The translations under genes were made by a program, and so were the position numbers. This document shows positions 50,889-60,100 of a DNA stretch of 64,000 nt, one piece after another. Positions within the stretch are counted from its first letter, which is position 1, and each line of letters opens with the position of its first letter. Below the pieces are notes generated by a model. It did no database searches. It saw only the letters and a list, made by a program, of their open reading frames with translations, and was not told the DNA's origin. Source of the stretch: Cellulomonas phragmiteti (GTDB lineage: Bacteria > Actinomycetota > Actinomycetes > Actinomycetales > Cellulomonadaceae). The stretch is taken from NCBI RefSeq assembly GCF_016862775.1, contig NZ_BONP01000004.1, positions 62,001-126,000 on the forward strand. Reading direction: 5' to 3'.

Positions 50889-51406
50889 GCGTCGCGCTGC
50901 GGCCCGCCACCGCGGCGGACGCCGAGGCGGTCTCCGGCATCTACGACCACTACGTCCGGACGTCCACGGCGACGTTCGACCTCGAGCCGCCCGGCGTCGC
51001 GGCGTGGGCGGAGAAGATCGAGGGCCTGACCGGCGCCGGGTGGCCGTTCCACGTCGCGGTGCTCGACGGGCGGGTCGCGGGCTACGCGTACGTCGGGCCG
51101 TGGCGGCCCCGGCCGGCGTACGCGCACACCGTCGAGGACACCGTGTACCTGGACCCCGCGGCGACGGGCCGCGGCGTCGGCACCCGCCTGCTCGCGTCCG
51201 TCCTGGACGCCGCCGCCGCGGCCGGCGCCCGTGAGGTGATCGCGGTCGTCGCCGACGGGGACACCGCGGCCTCGCTCGCCCTGCACCGCCGCCTCGGCTT
51301 CGGTGACGCCGGCCGCCTGGAGCGCGTGGGGCGCAAGTTCGACCGGTGGCTGGGCACGACGCTGCTGCAGAAGACCCTGGACGCCGCGCCGCCCGGCGGG
51401 CGGTGA
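50885..51406 (+). CDS. GNAT acetyltransferase, ArsN1/phosphinothricin-type
   Basis: 173 residues. Motifs match the PAT/ArsN1 family: LRPATAADAEAVSGIYDHYVRTSTATFDLEPP, AGYAYVGPWRPRPAYAHTVEDTVYLDPAATGRGVGTRLLASVL (acetyl-CoA loop GRGVGT), and VADGDTAASLALHRRLGFGDAGRLERVGRKFDRWL. Members acetylate phosphinothricin or arsinothricin, conferring resistance. The overlap with the ArsO-like gene and nearness of arsR favour arsinothricin. The start GTG overlaps the previous stop. Confidence 0.85.
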   Translation: MSVALRPATAADAEAVSGIYDHYVRTSTATFDLEPPGVAAWAEKIEGLTGAGWPFHVAVLDGRVAGYAYVGPWRPRPAYAHTVEDTVYLDPAATGRGVGTRLLASVLDAAAAAGAREVIAVVADGDTAASLALHRRLGFGDAGRLERVGRKFDRWLGTTLLQKTLDAAPPGGR

Positions 51407-51480
51407 CGCCGACTCCCGCGCCGGGCCGCCGAGGGGGGACACTGGACCTCAGCAACTGATGCTTCGACGAGGAGTCCACC

Positions 51481-52425
51481 GTGCCGCAGGGAATTGTCCG
51501 CTGGTTCGACGTCGAGCGGGGCTTCGGCTTCCTCGACCTCGGGGAGGGTGCCGAGGACCTGTTCGTCCACGCGTCCGAGATCGTCGGCGACGACAGCCGC
51601 AAGGTGCTCCGCGAGGGCCAGGAGGTCGAGTTCGAGCTGGGCGAGGGCGACCGCGGGCCGCAGGCGCGCCGCGTCCGGATCACCGGTGACCTCCCCGCCG
51701 ACACGCCCCTGGGCGTGCTCGGCACGGTCAGCTGGTACGAGCCCGCCAAGGGCTACGGCTTCATCACCCCGGACAGCGGGGACGCCGAGATCTTCGTGCA
51801 CAGCTCGGCGATCGTGGGCGGCGGGGTCGTCCGGGAGGGTCAGCGGGTCGCCTTCCTCGTCGTCCCGGGCGAGAAGGGGCCGCAGGCGGAGCACCTGCTG
51901 CCGCTGGTCGCGCAGGCGGCCCCGCGCGTCCCGTCCGACGGGGCCGACGGCACGGTGACGTTCTACGACGCGGACAAGGGCTTCGGGTTCGCCACCCCGG
52001 ACGCCGGGGGCGAGGACGTCTTCGTCCACGCCAAGGCGCTGGTCGGGGCGACGGGGCTGTCCGAGGGTGACCGCATCTCGTTCACCGTCGCCGCGAGCGA
52101 CCGCGGCCCGCAGGCGCACGACGTACGGCTCGTGGGTGGCACGGCACGGCGTGCGGCTCCTGCCGGGCGCGACCGGGCGGAGCGACCGCGCGGAGCGGCG
52201 CCGCGCTCGTCCGGCGCGCCGGCGCGTGCGGGCACCGGCACGGTCGCCCGCTACGACCCCGAGCGCGGCTTCGGGTTCATCACCCCGGACGCCGGCGGCG
52301 ACGACCTGTTCGTCCACGTGTCCGTCGTGAAGGACCCCGACGGTCTGTACGAGGGGGACCGCGTCCGGTACGACGTGCGCCAGAGCGACCGCGGACCGCA
52401 GGCGGACCGCGTCGAGCTCATCTGA
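51481..52425 (+). CDS. Protein with four tandem cold-shock domains
   Basis: 314 residues. Four CSDs are visible: 1-67 (GIVRWFDVERGFGFLDL...DLFVH), 79-142 (GTVSWYEPAKGYGFITPD...EIFVH), 156-217 (GTVTFYDADKGFGFATPD...DVFVH) and 251-314 (GTVARYDPERGFGFITPD...DLFVH). Each keeps RNP1-like GFGF and RNP2-like FVH. A basic, Pro/Ala/Arg-rich linker (about 218-250) separates the last domain. Typical bacterial Csp proteins are single 67-residue domains; tandem four-domain proteins are rare. It probably binds RNA or ssDNA as a chaperone. GAGGAG precedes the GTG. Confidence 0.9.
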   Translation: MPQGIVRWFDVERGFGFLDLGEGAEDLFVHASEIVGDDSRKVLREGQEVEFELGEGDRGPQARRVRITGDLPADTPLGVLGTVSWYEPAKGYGFITPDSGDAEIFVHSSAIVGGGVVREGQRVAFLVVPGEKGPQAEHLLPLVAQAAPRVPSDGADGTVTFYDADKGFGFATPDAGGEDVFVHAKALVGATGLSEGDRISFTVAASDRGPQAHDVRLVGGTARRAAPAGRDRAERPRGAAPRSSGAPARAGTGTVARYDPERGFGFITPDAGGDDLFVHVSVVKDPDGLYEGDRVRYDVRQSDRGPQADRVELI

Positions 52426-52513
52426 GCGGACGGCCCGGGCGGGCCCTGGCCGCACCGCGCTCGCGGGACCATCGCCCCGTGCGTGCCCACGGCGGCCGCG
52501 GTGGGATGGGCCG

Positions 52514-53053
52514 GTGGACGCGGTGGCGCGGGTGCGGTGGGCGGCCGTCGGGGCGGAGGGCCACGTCGCGCGCCGGACGAGCGCCTGGTGGGAGCGCGCC
52601 GTGGCCGCGCGCGAGCGCCGCGCGCCGCAGCGCCTGGTCCACGCGGTGCTCGAGGTCGTCGTCGACGGCACCACGACCCGGGTCGACATGGGTCCCACCT
52701 GGGGGCGGGACGCGGGGACGCGACGCGTCGTGGCGACCGGGCCGGTCGGGTCGCGGCACCTGGCCAGGTGCGCACTGCTCCGGTACGAGGTGCGGGTGGC
52801 CGACGGGCCGGGTGCCGTGCCCGGGGTGCTGCGCGTGAGCCCGGACGTCGCGGTCCCGCCGGACGTGCTCGACGCCCTGGCGGACGTGCCGCGGCGCACC
52901 TGGGGCCGCGACGAGGCGGGCGCGGGGGAGATGTGGACGTCCAACTCCGTGGTCGCGTGGGTGCTGGTCCGCGCCGGTGTGAGGTCCGTCGAGCCTCCCG
53001 CGGGGCACCGCGCCCCGGGCTGGTGCGCGGGCGTCCGTGCGGCCGGCGGCTGA
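52514..53053 (+). CDS. Hypothetical protein
   Basis: 179 residues from a GTG, acidic-basic mixed, with a likely alpha/beta core: VHAVLEVVVDGTTTRVDMGPTWGRD, VGSRHLARCALLRYEVRVADG, and MWTSNSVVAWVLVRAG, which has a conserved-looking NSVVAW segment. No membrane helix or signal. I cannot assign a family. It has high G/C third positions and no overlap with another supported gene. Convergent with DoxX, one base away. Confidence 0.55.
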   Translation: MDAVARVRWAAVGAEGHVARRTSAWWERAVAARERRAPQRLVHAVLEVVVDGTTTRVDMGPTWGRDAGTRRVVATGPVGSRHLARCALLRYEVRVADGPGAVPGVLRVSPDVAVPPDVLDALADVPRRTWGRDEAGAGEMWTSNSVVAWVLVRAGVRSVEPPAGHRAPGWCAGVRAAGG

Positions 53054-53054
53054 C

Positions 53055-53426
53055 TCAGAGCGCGTGGGCGCCGAACCGGGCCCACGCGACGAACAGCGCG
53101 AGCAGCAGCAGGACGACGTTGACGCCGATCATCTGCTGCTCGCCGCGGCGCGCGTGGACGACGACCGCGCCGACCATGACGACGGCCAGCCCGACGGCGG
53201 CCAGGGGCACGAGCACCGGGGCGATGCCGGTGAGCGCGGGCAGCACCAGCCCGAGGCCGCCGAGGACCTCGAGCAGGCCGATGACCTTGATGGTGGCGGG
53301 GCGGTAGTCGGCGGCCCACGCCAGGGTGCGGGCGAGCTCGTCCCGGGGCCGGGCGACCTTCATGGCGCCGGCGGCGAGGAAGGCGACGGCCAGCAGGACC
53401 TGGACGATCCACAAGGCGACGTTCAC
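53055..53426 (-). CDS. DoxX-family membrane protein
   Basis: 123 residues with four membrane helices. VALWIVQVLLAVAFLAAGAMKVARPRDEL and VIGLLEVLGGLGLVLPAL are the DoxX signature helices. DoxX-like proteins form small quinone-linked or redox-related membrane proteins; in actinobacteria they are often stress-induced with SodA and SseA. The GTG start at 53426 has AAGGGA upstream. A near-consensus promoter lies at 53534-53562. Confidence 0.9.
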   Translation of the reverse strand: MNVALWIVQVLLAVAFLAAGAMKVARPRDELARTLAWAADYRPATIKVIGLLEVLGGLGLVLPALTGIAPVLVPLAAVGLAVVMVGAVVVHARRGEQQMIGVNVVLLLLALFVAWARFGAHAL

Positions 53427-53533
53427 GGGTGGTCCCTTCGGCAGGCGCCCGCAGCGGGCGACGGTCAGCGGATGGCGGGGTGGGCGGCGTCCGGGGCGAC
53501 CGGCCGTCCGCGGGACGGTTGCCTCGGAAAGTG

Positions 53534-53562
53534 ACTATCGTCCTCGAAGGTTTCCGCGTCAA
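53534..53562 (-). promoter_or_regulatory. Near-consensus promoter of the DoxX gene
   Basis: Minus strand: -35 TTGACG (53557-53562), 17-bp spacer, -10 GATAGT (53534-53539). GGAAA and TTTCC around the spacer form a loose inverted repeat that could be an operator. The start codon is about 105 bases downstream, leaving a leader. Confidence 0.6.
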
Positions 53563-53632
53563 GTGATGTCGCCCGGACGTGTCGGGGGTGCCGTCCTGGC
53601 GCGCGGTGGCCCGGGCCTGGGACGATCCCGGG

Positions 53633-54085
53633 ATGCCGTCCGCCTGCGCCCGCGCCACGCTCGTCCCCGTTCTCGCCGGCGGCCTGCTCCTGCTCGCGGC
53701 GTGCGCACCGGTCGGTGAGGCCACGCCGCCGGCGTCGACCGCCGGCACACCCGCGGTCACGCCCGCTGCGACGGTCGCGCCGCCGGCCGTCGACCCGACG
53801 ACCGACGCCGCTGCGCAGCCCGCGGCCGTGCCGACCGACTGGTGCGCCGACCCGGAGATCGCCGCGGAGGTCGAGGCGGCGCTCGCGTCCGGCGTCGAGT
53901 CGAACCACAACGGGATGCTCGTCTCACCGCAGGAGATGGGGGCCTCCGGGGGGACCGCCGTCGACGTCGACCGGCAGGTCAGGGTGTGGCGCGAGCTCCC
54001 GCCCGCGCAGGCCGCGTTCCAGCAGTGCCTGCGCGTGCGCCAGGGCCAGCCGACCGTGGAGCGGATGCCCGGCGCCCGGTGGTGA
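53633..54085 (+). CDS. Small secreted lipoprotein
   Basis: 150 residues. MPSACARATLVPVLAGGLLLLAACAP is a lipoprotein signal with lipobox LAAC. A Thr/Pro/Ala-rich linker of about 40 residues follows, then a domain with two cysteines (DWCADPEIAAEVEAAL and FQQCLRVRQGQPTVE). The domain may be disulfide-bonded. No known family. The ATG follows GACGAT by six bases (leaderless). It converges with the giant LysM gene. Confidence 0.65.
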   Translation: MPSACARATLVPVLAGGLLLLAACAPVGEATPPASTAGTPAVTPAATVAPPAVDPTTDAAAQPAAVPTDWCADPEIAAEVEAALASGVESNHNGMLVSPQEMGASGGTAVDVDRQVRVWRELPPAQAAFQQCLRVRQGQPTVERMPGARW

Positions 54086-54109
54086 GCGCCGGTCGGCGCC
54101 CCCGGTCCG

Positions 54110-57100
54110 TCACGGGAACGCGGTCTCGATCCGCGTCAGGATGACGAGCGGACGCGAGACCTCGGCGGTCGAGGTGCCGAACAGGGACAGCTCGAACACG
54201 TAGGCGTCGCCGGGCAGCGCGCGCGGCACGGTGGTCGACTCCCAGGCGGCGACCCGGGCCGCCACCAGCTGCGCGAGCGCGTCGATCCCCGCCGCGTCGT
54301 CGACCGCGGTGTGCGGCACGAGCAGCACGGGCAGGTGGCTCACGAGCGGGGGCGTCGTCGCGGCCAGCTGCTGGGCGTACCGGCACCCCAGGGTGACCGT
54401 GGCCGGCGCCGGCCCGGCACCCGGCGGGCTCAGCAGCTCGGTGAGCATCGTCGTGACGGCCGCCGCGACGTCCGTCGTCGAGCCGACCGGCAGGCGCTGC
54501 GAGCAGGTGAGAGCCGGGACGGCCGGGCTCTGCGGGCGGACCCACGGGGTGCGGGACACGAACTCCGGCGCCGTGGGGGCTGTGACCACCAGCCGCTCGT
54601 TGCGGGTGAGCATCACCGACGCGACGGCCTGCTGCACGGCCGCGGCGTCCAGCCCTCCGCCGGCCTGCCCGGCTCCCGGGACGACGACCTGCAGGTCCAG
54701 CGTGGTGAAGGCCGCGACGCCGGGCGGGACGACGTACGTGCGACTGGTCCCGACCGGGTCCCGGGGCGTCAGCGCGCGTCGTGGCCGGTCGCCGGTCGCC
54801 GCGACGTAGACGTCCGGCCAGGGGACGGCGTCCGGGTCCGGCTGCGCGCCGGCCCGGGCGAGGTCCGCGCGTGAGGGACCCTGCCCGCCGCTCGGCGGCA
54901 CCACGGTGAACGTCAGCTCGGCGAGGGTCACGGGGTCCGTCGCGGCGTCGTAGGTGGTGTCGACCCGGAAGGTGACCGTCGGGGGGTCGACGGCGAGGTC
55001 CAGGTCGACCTCATCGGCGCTCATGGCCGCCGCGACGGCGCCGACCAGCGCGGCGAACGTGGTGGCCGTCGCGCTCCCGACCGGGTTCGCGACGCCCAGC
55101 GGCAGGTCCTGCAGACGGGCGACGTCCGGCTGCAGGACGGGCCAGACCTCGGCGAACTGGGCGAGACGCGTGACGAGCTCGTCGCTGACGGCCCGCGCGG
55201 CGCCGGGGGCGCCGCCGAAGGCGACCTGCAGGTACACGTCGTCCTGGGCGGCCGCGTCCTGCGTGAACGTCAGGTCGAGCTGCCAGGCCTTCGCCTCGGC
55301 GATGCCGGCCGGAGCGGTCACGGCTGCGTCGGCCGTCTGCGCCGGCGTCAGCGGCAGCGTCGGGGTGCCGCGCAGCGGCAGCGGGACGACGAGCGGTCCC
55401 AGGTCGGTCCGGATCGCCCCGCCGTCGTCCCCGGAGACGATCGGCAGGACCGGCCGCAGCCAGGACGACGACTGGTAGCCGCCTGCCGCCGCGACGTCGT
55501 GCACGCGGAACTCGATCTCCTCGATCGGGTAGTCGAGCTCGACGGTGAGGTTGCGGAACGCGGAGTCGGCGGAGGTCGAGAACAGGAAGGTGGCCCTCGA
55601 GCCGCCGTCGTGCAGCGACGTCCGCGCGGTGGAGACCGACGTGGCGGGCGTGGGCTGGAGCCCGTGGAACGGCCGCTGCGGGTCGAACCACCCCGTCGTG
55701 GCGGCCACCGACGGCTGCACCGCGAGCGTCGGCGCGTCCAGGCCGAGGGCGGCGGCGATGCTCGCCAGCGTGTCGGTCCCCGTGACCGTGTGGTGGTCGT
55801 CGCCGACCTGGACCACCGAGCCCGCGACGAGGAGTCCGGTGACGTCCTGGTTGGCGGTCGCGACGTCGGCGACGGTGGTCCCGAACCGCGCGGCGACCGA
55901 CGTGAACGAGTCGGTGGCGTCCGGGACGCGGCTCAGGCCGACGAGCGGCAGCACCGCGTCCGCGGCGAACAGCGCGACGCCGGGCGCGAGCACCGGTGAG
56001 GCGAGCAGGTCCAGGACGGTCGTGCCGAAGTGCGCGGCCAGCATCGCCGGGGTGTCGCCGGGCGCGACGACGACCGGTGGTGCGGTGCCGAACCCGAGCG
56101 AGATGCCGGTGGCCAGCAGCCCCGTCCGGTGGGCGAGGAACCCGGCCAGGTACCCCGCGTCCACGCCGTAGTGCGCGACCAGGTCGGCGAGGACCGCGCC
56201 GGCCGGCACCCGGTAGCGGCGGGTGGCGCCCTGCCCGGAGACCCGCGGCGCGATCGGGTCCGTGCCGGAGACGACGTGCAGCGTCACCGACGGGCTGAGG
56301 ATCCCGGCGCGGTCCCGGGTGCCGGGGTCGGTGGCGACGCCGGCCGGCGTGCTGCCGAGGGCGCCGGCGACGTCGGCCAGGGTGTCGGTGGGCAGCACCG
56401 TGTGGGTGGCACCCCCGACGCTCACCACGGTCCCGGCGACGAGGAGCCCGGGGACCTGGGCGTTCGCGACCGCGCAGGCGGCGACGTCGACCCCGAGGTA
56501 CCGCGCGACCGTCGCGAACGAGTCGAGCGGTCCCGGGGTGCGGCGCATCGCGACCGCGTCGATCGTGCCGGTGGCGAACAGCGGGCCCCCGCCCTCCACG
56601 GAGAGCCCGGTCGGCAGGTCGGTCACGGCGACCGCGAGGGCCGTGGCGAGCGTGCCGAGCGTGTCCGCGGCGGTGACCTGGTGCGTCCGGGACCCGTACG
56701 CCACGGTCGCGCCGACGACGAGCAGCCCCGCGGTGTCCGCGAGGCCGAGCGCCAGCCCCTGCGGGGTCACCCCGTACGCCGCGGCCAGGGTGGTGAAGGT
56801 GTCCGCCGGCCCGACGGGGACCGGCTGCCCGAACGGCGACGACACGTCCACGGGGACGTCGATGACCGCGTCGGTCGACACGGCGGTGCCGAGCGCGACG
56901 AGCATGCTCTGGTACAGCGCCTCGCGGGCGGCGGCCAGCGCCGGGTCCCCGGCCGGGTCGTCCCGGGTCCCCGGCGGCACGAGGATCTCGGCGACCCTGC
57001 CGCGCAGCGCCCCGGCGATCGTCTGCTTGGCGGTCACGACCGCCTCGAGCGAGCTCTGGGCGCCGAGCGAGAACGCGGCCGTGGCCGACGCGGGCGTGAG

Positions 57101-60100
57101 GAAGTCGTCGACCGCGACCAGGAGCGTCGCGAGCCAGGCGTCCACGTCGACGGACTGGAACGCGTGGTCGGTCGCCTGCCCCAGCGTGCCGGTAGCCGGG
57201 TCGTACGGGGCGATCGGCACGTGGGCGACCGAGACGGGTGCGGTGCTCAGCGGCGCCAGGGCGAAGAAGCGCGCCCGGCTGCCGTCCGCCGCGATCCGGG
57301 AGAACCCGTCGGGGCCGAGGTCGAGCACCCACACCTGGCGCGACCCGGTGTCGGGCGCGGGGCCGGACGCCAGCTCGAGCCGCTGTGCCGCGAAGGCTGC
57401 CCGGAACGCGGTGGCGAGGGGGATGAGGCTCGGGGCGTCGCCACCGGTGGAGGTCGTCGCGGGGGTGACCGGCGTGCTCGCGGTGAGCACCGCCGGGACG
57501 TCGGCGAGCTCCGGGTCGACCAGGGCGGCGTCCCGGCTGAGGGTCAGGGTGACCTCCAGCGGGAAGACGGGCGCGGGGACCACGGGGTGGGGCAGCGGCA
57601 GGGCGATCGTGGCCGTGCCCGGGGGGACGACGACCGGGCTCGTCGGCTGCAGCAGGTCCGGCACGGTCGCGTTCGCCGCCGCGAGCCCGGGGGCGTCGAC
57701 CGCGACGCCGTGGCCGGCGAAGCGGGCGGCGACGGAGGCGAGGGTGTCCAGCGCGGTCGCCGTGACCGTGACCGGGGTCCCGCCGCTCCCGGCCGTGAAG
57801 ACCGCGCCGGGCCGGACGAGCCCGGTGAGCGGCGCGTTCGCCCGGGCCAGGGCGTCCAGCCCGACGCCCAGGTCGGCGGCGAGCCGGGCGAGGGTGCGCG
57901 TGCCGACGAGCGGCAGGTCGGTCACGACGAGGGCCGCCGCGGCGACGAGGCCGGTCACGTCGCGGACGGCGTCCGCGAACGCGGGCACGCTCATCCCCCC
58001 GGCCGCGGCGGCCAGCGAGGCCAACGTCGAGCCGGCCGCGGTCGTCACCGGCGGCTCGGTGGGCAGGGTCACGCCGGGGACGACGAGGCCCGGCATCGTC
58101 GCGTTCGTCACCGCCAGGTCGCCGAGGTCGGTGCCGAGCCGGGCCGCGACCGAGGCGAGCGTCGCCCCCGGGCCGGCGCTCACCCCGGCGACCCGGGCCG
58201 TGAGGTCCGGGTCGACCCGCACGGCCCCCGGGATCTCGACGACGGCGCCCTCGCGCAGGGGCGTCAGGGCGTTCGCGACGACGAGCTGGGAGACCGTCGC
58301 GCCGACCGCCGCGGCGACGGCCTCGAGCGTCTGACCGGGGATCGGCTGCACGGTCCCGGTGCCGTAGGTCAGCGCGGTGCCGGCGGGGTAGACGCCCGCC
58401 GGTCCTGGCCCGGCGAAGTCGACGAGCCGGTCCGTGGTCAGGCTCGGCACCGCGGCGACGACGTCGGCCAGGATCTCGCCCCCCGCGACGACGATCTCCA
58501 CGACCGCCAGGGTCGCTCCCTCGACGAGCAGCCCCGGCAGGGTCGCCGCCGCCGCGGCCACGTCGGCCACCCCGACCGGCAGGTCGGTGGCGACGAACGA
58601 CGCGGCCAGGTCGGCGAGCGTGGCGCCGTCGGGGACCTCGACCGACGTGCCGCGCAGCGTGATGGTGACGCCGCCGACGAGCAGACCCGTCCGCTGCGCG
58701 TTCGCGGCCGCCAGCGTGGCGACCGTGCACCGCTGGGCGCTCGCGACCGAGGCGAGCGTGTCCCGGGCACCGACCGTGGCGGTCCGGACCCCGAGGGTGT
58801 CGGTGGCCGCCGCCGCGACGGGGGCGACCGCCAGCACCGCTCCGACGACGAGCAGGCCCGGCAGTGCGGCGGTCGCGGCGGCCAGGGCCACGACGGTCGT
58901 CGTGACGCCCCGGGCGGCGAACCGGGTGACCAGCGACGCGAGGTCGTCGCCGGCGTCGACGCCGAGCGTCACCTGGTCGACCGTCACCGAGGACCCGGCG
59001 ACGAGCAGCCCGGGCGTCGCCGCGTTCGCCGTCGCCAGGGTCCCGACGGTCGTGTCGACGAGCAGCGCGATCGACGCCAGGGTGTCCCCGGCCCGGACGA
59101 CGACCGTGCGGACCCCGGTCGTCAGCACCACGCCCGGCGCCAGGGGCAGCGTGGCGTTCTGCGGGAGCCCGACGACCCGGGTCATCGGGACCCCGGTCGC
59201 GGCGGCGATGGCGTCGAAGGTGTCCCCGGCGGCGACGACATGCTGCCACCACACGGTGAGCGGCCCGGCGACCAGCGCGTCGGCGTCGGTGCCGGCGTTC
59301 ACCTGCGCGAGGGCGTCGAGCGTCACCCCGTAGGCACTGCCGACGTCGGCGAGGGTGGTGGTGGCGTCCGGGACGGTCGCGTCCACGGGCTGCAGCGACC
59401 GCGCGACCGAGAGGAACAGGCACGCCGCGTCGGCGAACCCCTGCAGCGGCGCGAGCACCGCGGGGCCGGCGCCCGCCGGGCTGCCCGGGGCGTCGAGGGA
59501 CGTCGTGACGACGGCGGTGAGGTCCGGCCGCCGGACCTGGTAGTGCACCCCGGTGTACCGGACCAGGGCCGCGGCGGCCGCGCGCGCCGCGCTCGTCGGT
59601 GTCTGCCCCGGGCCGGGGAGGAACCGGGCGACACCGAAGGTCGCCGCCACGGTGAGCCGCGCGGCGCCGTCCGCGGTGTCGAAGGTGTAGTCCACGGTCG
59701 CGCCGGGCCAGCCGGCGACCGCGACGAGCTCGTCGGTGTAGCCGACCGGCACCACCACGTCGTCGAGCGGTGCTGCGGTCCCGACGTCGTTGCCGAAGAC
59801 GTCCCGGAACCCGAGGCCGAAGGTCGCCTCGCCGCCGAGTCCGGCGTACGGGTCGGCGGCCGCCGGGGGGAGCCCGGCCGGCATCGCGGGCGGGCGGGGC
59901 GAGGCGAACCGTGCGACGGGGACGACCTGCTGGAAGTGCCAGACCTCCGGGTCGTCGTTCGACCCGACCAGGGGGAACGCGGCGCGGCCCGGGCGCGGGT
60001 CGTCCCCGGGCGGGGGGCTGAGCTCCGTCGGGCCGACGGCCAGGCCCACGACGGCGTCGAACCCGCCCCCGGCGGTGAGCGTCCACCCCAGCAGGCCGGC

